Assembly (NCBI GenBank): GCA_944390745.1
Contig: CALXQK010000008.1
Coordinates: forward strand, 57,787-121,786
Reading direction: 5' to 3'
Source of the DNA: an uncultured Duodenibacillus sp.
Lineage (GTDB): Bacteria > Pseudomonadota > Gammaproteobacteria > Burkholderiales > Burkholderiaceae_F
DNA length: 64,000 nucleotides
In this document: positions 8,457-17,916 of the stretch, in pieces
Numbering within the stretch: position 1 is the first letter of the stretch
Layout of the letters: the number at the start of each line of letters is the position of its first letter
The notes under the pieces: model-generated
The model's database searches: none
What the model saw: only the letters and a program-made list of their open reading frames with translations
Told to the model about the DNA's origin: nothing
Translations under genes and position numbers: made by a program

Positions 8457-9818
8457 TCACTCGGGGGTGATCCCGCTGTAAATCACATTCGGAATTGAGG
8501 TCTGGTCCTTCAGGCTCTTTGCCCATGACAATATTTCTTCCTGATCCCTCCTCGAGAGGATTCCGTCGGTGACTGACTTGAACTTGGTCTCTACATCCTC
8601 GAGCGTCATTGGCAGTTCCGGATCGCCGCGGCGGAAGAGGTTCGTCTTCTCAAAGGTGTTGTTGTCTTTTGTACGGATGATGATCCGACATGGACGGGTC
8701 TGGGGGAAGAGTTTGTCGATTTCGGGATCAAAAGTCATGTGCACCTTCCGGCTTTCCGTCCTGACGGTTTCGTCTTTTAGAACCTCCTCACTAAGGTCAT
8801 TGAAGCCGAGATGTCCTTTGGCCAGCATGATTCCCATGCAGAATGGAAGGGAGAATCTGGCCTCGCCAAGAGTCCCGGGATCAGGATTTGAGGTGAGGTC
8901 AAGGGCTTGCTGATAGACGCGCGCTTCAACTTTTACGATGTCTTTCCCTGTTAGAGCATGCTCGCGCATCAACATGAGGAGTGCATCAAGCATTGAATGG
9001 GTCTGGCCGCAACATGGATAATTCTTGAAGCAGATTGACTCGATCATATAGGGATTTCCCATGTCGCGAGTGATATCAGAGAGCACTGCGTGTGGTGCGG
9101 AAAATCCCGCCAGACCCTTTTCTCCTTCGAGAATTCGTCGTGCGCCAGCCACGCCCTTTTGCGCAAGCCTTGCGGCTAAAAGCCCGTTTAAAGCCGCCTT
9201 TCCTGGGTGGAGCGGCTTGGTGCCTAATGCTCCGTCGCAAAGGAATTGCCATAGCCCCGCAGCCTGCGTTCCCGCGTGTCCAAGGGCATCAGCGGTCTGA
9301 TCAGCAGAAAGGCCGAGGTAGCGGGCTGCGGCCGCAGCTGCAGCAAAGGCGCCGGCGGTACCCGTTGTATGGAACCTGGCATAGTGTTCACGACCGAATG
9401 TCTGACCGATACGGATGCCTGCCTCGTAACCGCTCACGGCAGCGGCTGTCCAGCGACTGCTATCAAACCCCTCTGTAGCGGCGAGGGCAAACAACACTGG
9501 AAAAACGGTAATGCCGACGTGCATTGTGCTTCCGCGGTGAAGATCGTCAACCTCGCGTACGTGACCAAGGGCTGCGTTGGCAAAGGCCGCAAAAGGTTCG
9601 GAGCATGCGCCGCCTCCTATCAGGGGGATGGCCCCGGAACTGAGCGCTGTAGCAAGCTCCCTGTATTGCACCCCAAGTGGATCACCTGTTGCAAACCAAG
9701 TTGCCCCAAGGTAGTCGATTAAGCAATCTCGCACCTTTTGGGTAGTCGATTGAGGTAGCTTTTGGGCTTCAATTCCCACGAGAAAACAAGCAAGTTGCTC
9801 TGTGATGGTTTGTTTCAT
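8457..9818 (-). CDS. MmgE/PrpD-family protein (possible epimerase or dehydratase)
   Basis: A 453-residue full-length MmgE/PrpD-family protein. The family includes 2-methylcitrate dehydratase, cis-aconitate decarboxylase and iminodisuccinate epimerase. Recognisable parts are the N-terminal all-helical domain with ANAALGHVREVDDLHRGSTM and GVTVFPVL-like segments, GTAGAFAAAAAAARYLGL, and the lid-domain FKNYPCCGQTHSMLDAL. Its neighbours are a fumarase-superfamily lyase, DcuC and an MFS carrier rather than methylcitrate synthase or PrpB, so a role in propionate metabolism is unlikely. By analogy with iminodisuccinate catabolism, epimerisation of an amino-dicarboxylate before lyase cleavage is the best guess. 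Confidence 0.85.
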   Translation of the reverse strand: MKQTITEQLACFLVGIEAQKLPQSTTQKVRDCLIDYLGATWFATGDPLGVQYRELATALSSGAIPLIGGGACSEPFAAFANAALGHVREVDDLHRGSTMHVGITVFPVLFALAATEGFDSSRWTAAAVSGYEAGIRIGQTFGREHYARFHTTGTAGAFAAAAAAARYLGLSADQTADALGHAGTQAAGLWQFLCDGALGTKPLHPGKAALNGLLAARLAQKGVAGARRILEGEKGLAGFSAPHAVLSDITRDMGNPYMIESICFKNYPCCGQTHSMLDALLMLMREHALTGKDIVKVEARVYQQALDLTSNPDPGTLGEARFSLPFCMGIMLAKGHLGFNDLSEEVLKDETVRTESRKVHMTFDPEIDKLFPQTRPCRIIIRTKDNNTFEKTNLFRRGDPELPMTLEDVETKFKSVTDGILSRRDQEEILSWAKSLKDQTSIPNVIYSGITPE

Positions 9819-9835
9819 GGTTCTAACTCCAGTGG

Positions 9836-11155
9836 TTAGTTCGCTTTTTGACCGGAGACACGCATTGGCTCACGCACAATGAGCGCGGCGACAAGCGCGA
9901 TGACGCCGAGTGCGAGATAGATGTATGACGCCAGTGTGAAGCCCTCGGCGCTGAACCCTCCGTTGCTATTGCGTCCCGCGGCTTCTAGAACTGCTCCAGT
10001 TATGGGCTGCAAAGCCGAAACAGCGAAGCTTGGGAAGGCATTGAGAAGGCCGCTTGCCGTACCTGTTGTTGCTGATCCATATAGGTCTCTCATTGAGGCA
10101 AAGCCAATCGAAAGCGCCCCCATGCCGAACGCGGCAATGGCGAAGAACCACAGGTAGCAGCCCCAAGTCGGGAAATCGCTACCAAACCATGCAAGCAGGG
10201 TAAAGCAGACAATCATCGCTGCTGAATTGAAGATCATCACGGGTTTTCTTGCCTTGAACAGTTTGTCGGAGAACCAACCGTTCAAGGGTCCGCCTGCAAG
10301 CATGCCAACGCCCATCATGTTGATGACGTTTCCAGCTTCAACCCGGCTCATTCCATGAACATCCATCAAGAATGGACCACCCCAAACGCCGCCAAAAGCC
10401 ATGTGTATCGAGAAGTGGCAGCAGAACCAGACGGCAATGACCCAGAACTGAACAGAAAAACAGATCCGCTTCAGATTGGACTTCATGAGTTGGTAAGCGC
10501 TGCCCGACCTGACTGGGAGTTGGTTCTGGAACGGGGCATAACCCTTGTCCTGTGGTTTGTCAAAGACAAAAATAAAGAGCAGGACGGCGATGGCAAGCGT
10601 GACGATGCCGGTAACAATCATTGCCTGACGCCATCCCAATGCGGCGCAAAGCATGGCAAGGGGGCCAGACCCTAGAATGAGGCCCACTCCGCCCATGCCA
10701 AGAAAAAGCCCGTTCATTGCGGCAAAGCGATCCGGAGGAAACCACTGTGAAAGCAGCTTGACGCCGCAGACGAAAATGACTGAAACGCCGAAACCCATCA
10801 AAGCTCTCGAGAGCATGAGAGCGCCAACGGAACTGGTAACCCCAAAGTAAACACAGGCAAGCCCGGCAACTGCAAAAAAAACTGGAGTAGTTTTCCTTGG
10901 GCCTAATGTGTCGGCCAGAAGCCCAGAAGGAAGCTGCATTAGCCCGAAAACAAGGAAAAAGACGGAACTCATGGAGCCAATGGCGACAGCATTCATTCCG
11001 AGGTCCTTGGCAAGGTCTACGGCAATGATGTTCGGGGTGACCCTGTGGAAAGTGACGAAAAGGTACGCAAGGCAAATGACTGTGAAGATGACGATGGCAA
11101 ACCGACTTCTCGATTTGTCGTCAGTCTGCAGCGCAGGAGCGGAGTGCTTGTCCAT
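9836..11155 (-). CDS. MFS transporter
   Basis: A 439-residue major facilitator with about 12 membrane segments. Two halves are separated by a cytoplasmic loop near residues 195-225 (DKPQDKGYAPFQNQ), and motif A-like features include SGLLADTLGPRKTT after TM2. The pattern resembles organic-acid or nitrate/nitrite-type MFS members. It is 17 bases upstream of the MmgE/PrpD gene and downstream of DcuC in one - strand run, so it probably imports the substrate of the pathway. Substrate identity cannot be read from sequence. Confidence 0.85.
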   Translation of the reverse strand: MDKHSAPALQTDDKSRSRFAIVIFTVICLAYLFVTFHRVTPNIIAVDLAKDLGMNAVAIGSMSSVFFLVFGLMQLPSGLLADTLGPRKTTPVFFAVAGLACVYFGVTSSVGALMLSRALMGFGVSVIFVCGVKLLSQWFPPDRFAAMNGLFLGMGGVGLILGSGPLAMLCAALGWRQAMIVTGIVTLAIAVLLFIFVFDKPQDKGYAPFQNQLPVRSGSAYQLMKSNLKRICFSVQFWVIAVWFCCHFSIHMAFGGVWGGPFLMDVHGMSRVEAGNVINMMGVGMLAGGPLNGWFSDKLFKARKPVMIFNSAAMIVCFTLLAWFGSDFPTWGCYLWFFAIAAFGMGALSIGFASMRDLYGSATTGTASGLLNAFPSFAVSALQPITGAVLEAAGRNSNGGFSAEGFTLASYIYLALGVIALVAALIVREPMRVSGQKAN

Positions 11156-11201
11156 GGCGGCGTTCCCCCCTAGAAAAGATGTACTTAGATGTTGGAGGAT
11201 G

Positions 11202-11239
11202 CCCCCCGAAGGATTTGTTCAATCAAGCTCATCGGGGGG
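11202..11239 (-). terminator. Stem-loop between dcuC-like and MFS genes
   Basis: An 8-base inverted repeat, CCCCCCGA at 11202-11209 and TCGGGGGG at 11232-11239, lies in the 103-base gap. No U-tract follows on the - strand, so it may be a processing or attenuating hairpin rather than a full terminator. Confidence 0.4.
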
Positions 11240-11258
11240 AAGGGAGCCCGCTTTGTCC

Positions 11259-12647
11259 TTACAGGTCAAAGTAGACGAAGATGAAGGGCAGTGCCACGCA
11301 GGCGCCGACAATGGTGGGAATCAGAGTTCTCTTGGCTGCCTGGAAAGGCGAGACCCCTGCAATGCCGGAGACTGCGATGATCGCTCCAAAGATGGGAGAA
11401 ATTGTGCGGCCGAAGCTAGCAAATTCATCAATTGCAACCGTCATTACGACTGGGTCGATGTCCAAAGATGCTGCAATATTGGGAACCATGGCGGCAAAGG
11501 AGAAGAAGGCTGCATTGCCGCTTCCCATCAGTGTGGCGGAAATCATCGTCACTAGACAGCAGGCGGCAATGAGCGATTTCGCTCCAAGTCCAGCTGACTG
11601 GGCTGACGCCACGAGCGTGTCGAGCGTTCCCGTCATCATCAAGCCTTTGGCAAACACTTCGCCGGCGACAATCAGGCACACCACCAGCGTAAAGATGCGG
11701 CCCATCGCTACGAAGTATTCCTTGAAGACTTTGAGTGCTTCGCCAAAGCTGCGACGATGGATGATTTCAAATGCAAACGCCAGGAAAGTGCACATGAACA
11801 TCGCGTTGGCGATATTGAGCTTGATTTTCCAAGGCAGACCGAAGTATTCGGTCACCAAGGGTGAGCACCCCATGATGAGTACCAACGGCAAAACAGGAAG
11901 GATCGCGTAAATCAAAGGTACCTCCCCCTTAGTAGCCTCCATGTCGCTGAGCTTGTGAAGTTCTTCAAGATCCGGACCTTCCTTACGATCCCAATAAGGC
12001 TGCACGATGAGGTGCGCAATAAGCACGAAAACGAGCGTAAACAGAACGATCGGCGATTGGTACAAGAGGAAGTACTCTGTCACGTCGCGATTCAATAGCC
12101 CGCACCCGAAATTTACGTTGGGAGAGGCCGGTCCCCAGCCAAACATTCTTGTCGAACAGATGACAGCAAGAGCCGTCAAGCGACTTAACCCTGCTCGTAT
12201 CAAAATGGGATAGAAGGTAATCATTGCCAGCAGAGCCATGCCGGCGCCGCTCGGGACGAAGATTGAAAGGAACTGCGTGATGATGAACGCCAGGGCAAAA
12301 ACCAACATGGGCGAGTGGAGCTTCTTAAGCGGTGACGCAAAAATGTTGCACAGTGCGTCGCTTGCATGAATCTTATCCATGTAGGTTGAGTAGCCTGCAA
12401 TCATCATGATCTGCAGGCCCAGCCCTGAAGTGCGCGTTGCAAACATTCGCCTCACGCTTTCGAAGATGTCAAAGGGCGTAAAGCCAGTGGCGAATTTTGG
12501 GTCAATAAGTTTCCCTGTCCCCATAAGAACAGAAGCGGTAATCAGTATGAAGCCGCCGATAAGGAGAATGCCAGGGGCGTAATGCTTTCTTACGAGCATC
12601 ACGGCGATCCAGATGGTGATCACTAAAGCGAGGGTAATTCCAAGCAT
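11259..12647 (-). CDS. dcuC: C4-dicarboxylate carrier, DcuC family
   Basis: A 462-residue polytopic membrane protein of the DcuC anaerobic C4-dicarboxylate carrier family, which exchanges or exports succinate and fumarate. Many hydrophobic helices are visible, with conserved SIFVPSGAGMALLAMITFYP and FGWGPASPNVNFG elements and the C-terminal GSGNAAFFSFAAMVP. The ATG at 12647 is chosen because GGAGG (12653-12657) sits just upstream; the longer frame is unlikely. It lies directly downstream of a fumarase-type lyase, which would produce fumarate. That fits import of a dicarboxylate-like substrate or export of succinate after fumarate respiration. Confidence 0.85.
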   Translation of the reverse strand: MLGITLALVITIWIAVMLVRKHYAPGILLIGGFILITASVLMGTGKLIDPKFATGFTPFDIFESVRRMFATRTSGLGLQIMMIAGYSTYMDKIHASDALCNIFASPLKKLHSPMLVFALAFIITQFLSIFVPSGAGMALLAMITFYPILIRAGLSRLTALAVICSTRMFGWGPASPNVNFGCGLLNRDVTEYFLLYQSPIVLFTLVFVLIAHLIVQPYWDRKEGPDLEELHKLSDMEATKGEVPLIYAILPVLPLVLIMGCSPLVTEYFGLPWKIKLNIANAMFMCTFLAFAFEIIHRRSFGEALKVFKEYFVAMGRIFTLVVCLIVAGEVFAKGLMMTGTLDTLVASAQSAGLGAKSLIAACCLVTMISATLMGSGNAAFFSFAAMVPNIAASLDIDPVVMTVAIDEFASFGRTISPIFGAIIAVSGIAGVSPFQAAKRTLIPTIVGACVALPFIFVYFDL

Positions 12648-12663
12648 AGGAACCTCCACTGTT

Positions 12664-12721
12664 AAAAAAAAGCCGACCCGGCGATCTCGGGATTGCAGAG
12701 ATGTATGAAGCGTCGGGTCGG
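12664..12721 (-). terminator. Rho-independent terminator after lyase gene
   Basis: On the - strand, CCGACCCG (12721-12714) pairs with CGGGTCGG (12680-12673) and is followed by C and a U8 run (12671-12664). It sits between the lyase and dcuC genes, so read-through or a second promoter must feed dcuC. Confidence 0.75.
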
Positions 12722-12772
12722 GGAGCAGCACCCCTCAAGAAACCAGATGGGGCACCCAAGATGGAGTCGGAT

Positions 12773-14149
12773 TTACCAGGTGGCGGGATCTGGGTCAGTA
12801 CGACTCAGCTCACGGCAATACGCGATGACTGCATCAATTTCTTCGGAAGCCTTTCCGAGGTACTTGCTGTAGTCGAAGATCGCGTCGATCTCTTCGTGAG
12901 TCATCACCGCCGTGACCTGCTCGTTGGAGTGGAGACGCTCAATGAATGTCTTGTCATCGTTTTGTGCGAGCGTGAGTTCGCGCAAAAGGTGATGCGCCGT
13001 GTTTTTCCCAATACGCTCGCCCAAATGGAACATGACGGCTTCAGACAGCAATAGACCGCCGAGGAGGTTCAGGTTTCGTTTGATGTTCTTTTGGTCTACT
13101 TCCAGCCCCTCGACCACGGTTGCGATGGCAGTGACCATGTGCGCAAGGATGATGCTTGACTCTGGGACATCTTCCAGATCAGTGCGCCACACGCGAGCAT
13201 CGCGCTCGTGCTGGCAGACTTGCGTCAGCATGCCGAGGAGAGCATTCGACTGCACGATGCGGCTTTGTGAGACGGTCATCTCGCTCACATTGGCATTGCG
13301 CTTATGAGGCATTGTCGAGGAACCGACGGTATTGCGCCCCATGGGTTCACGCAGTTCGCCGACTTCGCTCGTGGAGCTGGCAAGGATTTCATTGGCAATG
13401 CGACCCAAGGTGCCTGCAAAAATACCCAGCGTGGTCAGGTACTCGGCAACGATGTCTCGAGAGGACGCCCAGCAGATCGGCGGATTGACCAGACGCAGTT
13501 CGTGCGCAACTCCTTCGACGGTTTCGAGAGCTTTATCTCCGAAACCTGCTTCGGTTCCAACGGCTCCGTGCAGCATCAAAACAAAGACCCGCTTTGGGAA
13601 CTCCTTCATGCGTTCAATATCTCGACGAACTTCCGCTGCCCAGGTTGCAAATTTGAAGCCCATCGTAATCGGGAGCCCCTGCTGACCGTGCGTGCGCCCA
13701 GCCACGACCGTGTGACGGTGTTCTTCAGCCTTCTGAAGAATCGCCTTTTCAAGACGAAGCGCTTGCCTAAGGATGTAGCGGGCAGAGGCGCGCATTTGAA
13801 GCACCATGCCGGTGTCGATGATGTCCTGGGTTGTCGCGCCGAAATGTACATACTCCCCTGTGCTCCCCGGACACGCTGCCTGAACGCATTTGAGGATCGG
13901 CATGATCATGTGGCCAGTCTGCGCGAGAGTTTCCTTAAAGAGGTTCATGTCAAGGCAGGAGAGCTTGCAATGAGCTGAGATCTCTTTAGCGGCATCTTCT
14001 GGGATAACCCCGAGTCGTCCCTGTACGCGTGCCAGAGCTGCCTCAATGTCGAGCCAGTACTGCACTTTGCCTTCGTCAGAGAAAACGGGTTCAAGCTCGG
14101 GAACCGACCAGTTTCCACGGAACAGACCTGAATCGATGATGTGCGACAT
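12773..14149 (-). CDS. Fumarase/adenylosuccinate lyase-superfamily lyase
   Basis: A 458-residue class II fumarase/aspartase-superfamily enzyme. The C2 region has VHFGATTQDIIDTG, C1 has AGRTHGQQGLPITMGFK, and the flexible catalytic loop GSSTMPHKRN (about residues 275-284) is intact. The overall pattern is closest to adenylosuccinate lyase or carboxymuconate cycloisomerase (PcaB) types, but no purine or protocatechuate genes are nearby. Members of this group also cleave iminodisuccinate or EDDS to an amino acid and fumarate. The MmgE/PrpD and DcuC neighbours favour a C-N lyase acting on an N-substituted aspartate. It is the first gene of the - strand operon. The precise substrate is inference. 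Confidence 0.85.
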   Translation of the reverse strand: MSHIIDSGLFRGNWSVPELEPVFSDEGKVQYWLDIEAALARVQGRLGVIPEDAAKEISAHCKLSCLDMNLFKETLAQTGHMIMPILKCVQAACPGSTGEYVHFGATTQDIIDTGMVLQMRASARYILRQALRLEKAILQKAEEHRHTVVAGRTHGQQGLPITMGFKFATWAAEVRRDIERMKEFPKRVFVLMLHGAVGTEAGFGDKALETVEGVAHELRLVNPPICWASSRDIVAEYLTTLGIFAGTLGRIANEILASSTSEVGELREPMGRNTVGSSTMPHKRNANVSEMTVSQSRIVQSNALLGMLTQVCQHERDARVWRTDLEDVPESSIILAHMVTAIATVVEGLEVDQKNIKRNLNLLGGLLLSEAVMFHLGERIGKNTAHHLLRELTLAQNDDKTFIERLHSNEQVTAVMTHEEIDAIFDYSKYLGKASEEIDAVIAYCRELSRTDPDPATW

Positions 14150-14753
14150 AGTTGTTCTCCTTTGCTTGCTCTTTGAAGTAAAAGCATCCTAGTCATGATG
14201 ATAAAAGAAACTTTTACATCAATGGAGATGGCCGCCTGTCTGCCCAAGTAAATGAATAAAGCTTTTGATGTTGACTAAAAGGGCGTAAAATTAATGTACT
14301 AGCATGTTAATCCGGTACTATAATAAGTCCTTTGAGCTGATGTTTTGCCCGCAATGTTGAGGTGTCTGAAACTTTTATGGTGATGAAAAATATTAAAAAC
14401 ATATACAATGCTTTTGATCCCCTTGCTGAAGACGGTGCATTGTTCAATCTGTTTCGGCGCAAAACTTTGAAAGCAAGTCCCTTCTTTGATCTGCACGTTC
14501 CAGAGCAAGCAATATTGAACACAGTCTCTGGACGACTTTTTTATTGGCATAGGGGATCTCTGGGGGATAAAGGGACGATGACGTGGTTGATATTTTGTTT
14601 GTGATTATTTTTGGGAGTGTGGTTGACGTTTTTTTTTGTCCCTTGTTCTCTGCTAGATATAATTTTTTTTGTTGTGTGTGTTTGATTGACTGGGGACGGA
14701 TATATTTATATTTATCGTCGGCTTGGCCCACTTTCTGGTTATGAGGAGTTCTT
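14150..14753. other. AT-rich divergent intergenic region
   Basis: About 600 AT-rich bases between the divergent lyase and M20 peptidase genes. Open frames of about 80 codons on both strands (14299-14604) have no recognisable domain and are not called. The stretch probably holds promoters for both directions. A candidate for the peptidase is TTGTCC (14636-14641), 16 bases, TATAAT (14658-14663). Confidence 0.5.
14636..14663 (+). promoter_or_regulatory. Candidate sigma-70 promoter for M20 peptidase
   Basis: TTGTCC, a 16-base spacer and a perfect TATAAT precede the peptidase start by about 90 bases. T-rich surroundings make chance matches more likely. Confidence 0.4.
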
Positions 14754-15974
14754 ATGCTTACACGTCGAGAGTTTGTTTCTTGTATTGCGGCAGGAGGTGC
14801 TGCCTCTTCCATTCCGGCAGTCTTTGCGGCAAGTGATTTTGATTTAAAAGCATTTGCTTCAGAATTGCAGGAATTGGTCAGTATTGACTCTAAAACTGGG
14901 TATGAGGAAGGCGTCAACAAAATTATTGCGATATTCGAAGAGCGCTTCAAATTCATTGGCTGGACCGTGACTCTTCACTCCTGTCCTGGGCGGGGAAACG
15001 CGCTGATTGCAACCTCAAAGCCAGACCAAAATCATTACGATGTTGTTCTGTGCGCTCATGCAGACACAGTTCAGCCGGTTGGATATGCCCAGAAGTATCC
15101 CTTTGTTCTCAAGGGAAGCATTGCTCATGGTGCTGGTGTCGGTGACGATAAGAGTTCTTTGCTGTCGGTTTGGTGGATCTGCAAGGGACTGCCTAAAACC
15201 GTTACAGAAAAGCTCAACATTGCTGTAATCATCAATCCTGGCGAAGAGTCAAGCAATCCTTCGACGTTGAAGTTTTTTGAGAGAGAAGGGAAAAAGACGC
15301 CATTGGCTCTTGTGTATGAGCCTGGTCGTGGAGAGGTCAAGGGCGGTGGATTTGTTAAGGTCCGCAAGGGATCTACCAGGCTCAACGTCAGGTTCCATGG
15401 AAAAGCGGCTCACTCGGGCAACAATCCGCAAGATGGACGCAATGCCATTTACGCGATGGCTCTTGCGATTCCAAAAATTACAGCTATTCAAAGCAAGTAC
15501 CCTGGTGTGACAATCAATGGGAATACGACGAAGGGCGGAACAGCTGTTAACACGATTGCCGCTGAGGCTGAGGTTACCTTCGATTTTCGGTTTACCGACG
15601 ATAGGATTCGAGATCAAGTCGTTTCAGAAATTCGCGCTCTTTGCGATAAGGGGTTCATGGATGGCGTGCGAAGCGAGCTTGTAATCAATCGTCTTGGAAA
15701 CGCTCTTCCTGAAACTGAAAAATCAAGAAAGTTGATGGCGATTGTAGATCAGGCGGCTAAGCAGTTGGGGCAACCGGAACCTCAGTGGCTCGCCGTTGGC
15801 GGCGCCTCCGACGGCAATAAGCTGGCAGCTCAAGGAGCGGCTGTTGTGTGCGCCATGGGGGTCGTAAGCGGTAATTTGCACAATCCTGAAAACGAGTGGA
15901 CGGATCTTTCCACTGTGCGCTCGCGCATTGACCTTAGCCGAAAGGTTCTTGAGCTTATTGCCCAGGGAAAGTAA
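14754..15974 (+). CDS. Exported M20-family metallopeptidase (glutamate carboxypeptidase-like)
   Basis: A 406-residue M20 zinc peptidase. The N-terminus MLTRREFVSCIAAGGAA is a twin-arginine-type signal, pointing to folded export to the periplasm. Metal-site motifs are present: LCAHADTV (His ligand and Asp), GVGDDKSS (bridging Asp) and NPGEESS (catalytic Glu plus ligand Glu). The dimerisation domain begins near KVRKGSTRLNV with KAAHSGNNPQDG. A GAGGAG-type ribosome site precedes the ATG. It is divergent from the lyase/DcuC operon and could release an amino acid or dicarboxylate moiety from a conjugate before uptake. Carboxypeptidase G2-like activity is the nearest analogy. Confidence 0.87.
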   Translation: MLTRREFVSCIAAGGAASSIPAVFAASDFDLKAFASELQELVSIDSKTGYEEGVNKIIAIFEERFKFIGWTVTLHSCPGRGNALIATSKPDQNHYDVVLCAHADTVQPVGYAQKYPFVLKGSIAHGAGVGDDKSSLLSVWWICKGLPKTVTEKLNIAVIINPGEESSNPSTLKFFEREGKKTPLALVYEPGRGEVKGGGFVKVRKGSTRLNVRFHGKAAHSGNNPQDGRNAIYAMALAIPKITAIQSKYPGVTINGNTTKGGTAVNTIAAEAEVTFDFRFTDDRIRDQVVSEIRALCDKGFMDGVRSELVINRLGNALPETEKSRKLMAIVDQAAKQLGQPEPQWLAVGGASDGNKLAAQGAAVVCAMGVVSGNLHNPENEWTDLSTVRSRIDLSRKVLELIAQGK

Positions 15975-16040
15975 TGAAATTTCCAGCCTGACCTTGGCTT
16001 TCTCAATTGTTGCAAGGTTGTGACAGGATCTATCTCAGCT

Positions 16041-16087
16041 AGGGGCGCTGTTCTGCACCGGTCTCAATCGGTCTGAACAACGCCCCT
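16041..16087. terminator. Long stem-loop between convergent genes
   Basis: AGGGGCGcTGTTC (16041-16053) pairs with GAACAaCGCCCCT (16075-16087), with one mismatched base on each arm. It lies between the M20 peptidase and the convergent MFS gene and probably terminates in one or both directions. There is no long U-tract. Confidence 0.55.
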
Positions 16088-16111
16088 TGCTGTGGGGCGC
16101 AAGTCTCGAAG

Positions 16112-17530
16112 TTATCTTTTTATTCCCGTCCGGGGCTCTGCGGATCCGGTGGTGGTTGATCTTTCTGCGGTTTCGCCGCCAATCACGTCGTAGACCTTCT
16201 CAGTCGTGCCGTCGGAGTCCTTGCCGCTTTCAAGATCAAACTCGTCGTGGTCGGCTTCGGCATGCTCGGAGAACTTCCTTCTGAGATTCACGGCGGCATT
16301 GCGGGCGTTGCTTGCCGCGGTGATGACCTCAAGGGGCGCACCGCTGGCAAGCTGCCGCTCTCTCGGACGGCAGAAGTAGAGAAGAGCGACGAGCGGCAGC
16401 AGCAGGCCGCCCGAAATGATCATCGCAAGCTGATTGCTGTAATAGGTTGCCAGCGCGCCGCCAAAGACCGGGCCGATGACGCTGCCGAACTGCTGCGTTG
16501 CGTAGGAGTATCCGAAGACCTTGCCGCGGTCTGCCGGATCCGTGCTTTGCGTGAGCACGGCGTTGATGGCAGGAAAGATTCCGGCAAAGGCCAGACCGCC
16601 GATAAAGCGCCAGATCGTAAACTGGGTGAGATCCTGCGGGATGGCCTGGATGACGCCGAAGATGCCCGAAAGCAGAAGCGACAGGTACAGAACCGGCCGG
16701 TAGCCCCAGCTTTGCCCCAGCATGCCCCAGGGCGGGGAGGCGATCACCCCGGAGATGCCGACAACAGAAAAGACGATGCCCGAGATGAGCACGATGCGGT
16801 CCATCGAGCCCTGCAGCTCGGCAATGTAAAGCGGGAGAATCGGCTGCACCATCAGAATCGTCATCTGAACGAAGCCCGCCGCAAATAGCATGCGCAAAAT
16901 CGTACGGTTGCGCAGGGGCGAGGGGCGCGCGGGAGCCGCGGCGGCGCCCTTGACGGGAGCTGGCCTCGGCGGCTCCTTGATGAGAAGCGTCAGCAGCAGC
17001 GTAATGATGCCCAGACCCACAGCCGCGATCGTGAAGGTTGCGCGCATGCTGAAGGACTCGGCCAGAATGCCGCCCACCAGGGGGCCGAGGACGCCGCCTG
17101 CGGTCATGCCGGCCTGCATGATGCCAAGGCAGAAGCCCAGCTTTTTTTGCGGCGCGTTGGCGCTCATGATGGCCAGTGTCGCGGGCCAGAGGCCCGCCGA
17201 GAGGCCCTGCACGATGCGCACGGCAAAAAGCTGCCAGGGCGTCTGCACGATGCCGCCCAGAAAGTACGTGATTGCAAGGCAGAACGAGGCGCGGATGGCC
17301 ATCAGCTTGCGCGACTTCTTGTCAGCCAGGGCGCCCCAGATCGGAGCAAAGATGCCCGAGATGAGAAACGTCACTGAAAAGATCGTGCTGCTCCACCAGT
17401 TGACGTCGGCCTGCGCCACGCCCAGCTCGTTGATGAGGTACATCGGCAGAAATGGCACGAGCATCGTGTAGCTGGCCGACATGAGCACCGCACTGGCGGT
17501 GAGAACGGCAAGTGCAACTTTCCAGTTCAT
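16112..17530 (-). CDS. MFS multidrug-type efflux transporter
   Basis: A 472-residue drug:H+ antiporter-like MFS protein. The first helix begins MNWKVALAVLTASAV. Motif A is visible as GALADKKSRK between TM2 and TM3, and a motif C-like GGVLGPLVGGILAE is in TM5. The two six-helix halves are joined by a loop with a Pro/Ala-rich stretch (KEPPRPAPVKGAAAAP). It most resembles MdtG/TetA-type exporters. A charged C-terminal tail (about 50 residues) extends beyond the last helix. ATG 17530 is chosen over the upstream frame because the membrane segment begins there. Specificity is unknown. Confidence 0.85.
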   Translation of the reverse strand: MNWKVALAVLTASAVLMSASYTMLVPFLPMYLINELGVAQADVNWWSSTIFSVTFLISGIFAPIWGALADKKSRKLMAIRASFCLAITYFLGGIVQTPWQLFAVRIVQGLSAGLWPATLAIMSANAPQKKLGFCLGIMQAGMTAGGVLGPLVGGILAESFSMRATFTIAAVGLGIITLLLTLLIKEPPRPAPVKGAAAAPARPSPLRNRTILRMLFAAGFVQMTILMVQPILPLYIAELQGSMDRIVLISGIVFSVVGISGVIASPPWGMLGQSWGYRPVLYLSLLLSGIFGVIQAIPQDLTQFTIWRFIGGLAFAGIFPAINAVLTQSTDPADRGKVFGYSYATQQFGSVIGPVFGGALATYYSNQLAMIISGGLLLPLVALLYFCRPRERQLASGAPLEVITAASNARNAAVNLRRKFSEHAEADHDEFDLESGKDSDGTTEKVYDVIGGETAERSTTTGSAEPRTGIKR

Positions 17531-17916
17531 GATGATTCTTTGGTGGAGCCCGAGGTTAGGGGGCGGCGCCGTTTTTGCCTTGACGGTTGCTCTTGACAGA
17601 GCTCTATTCTTTGATCCAGGGCACCGCATCTCATTGAGTTTACGCTTGATGCCGTCCTTGGAAAACGGCCTTTCGGGTAGCTCCTAAAGGCCCTGCCCCG
17701 CCGTTGAATGCTCGTTGTCATGCAAAGATGACGCATCAGCATCGAGCTGAAGCCCGGCGCTGTCTTTGCCTGATCCTCCGGTGGTGCGGTGCGGCTTGCG
17801 TTAAACTTCGTCGATCCGTCAGGAGCGCAGAGGCCTGTGGCGCAGGCCAGGCTTTCTGAGCGCTGTCTTCGGCCCTTGCGGCCGCTTCACCTCTCTTTTT
17901 TCCCATTCCTTTTCCA
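17531..17916. other. Divergent intergenic region
   Basis: About 390 bases between the MFS gene (- strand) and the coiled-coil gene (+ strand). It presumably holds both promoters. TTGACG at about 17579 and TTGACA at about 17592 are -35-like, but no convincing -10 partner was found. Confidence 0.4.

Noticed and set aside
14299-14604. Small frames of about 80 codons on both strands in the AT-rich gap
   Set aside because: No domain, no ribosome site, and both strands are equally open.
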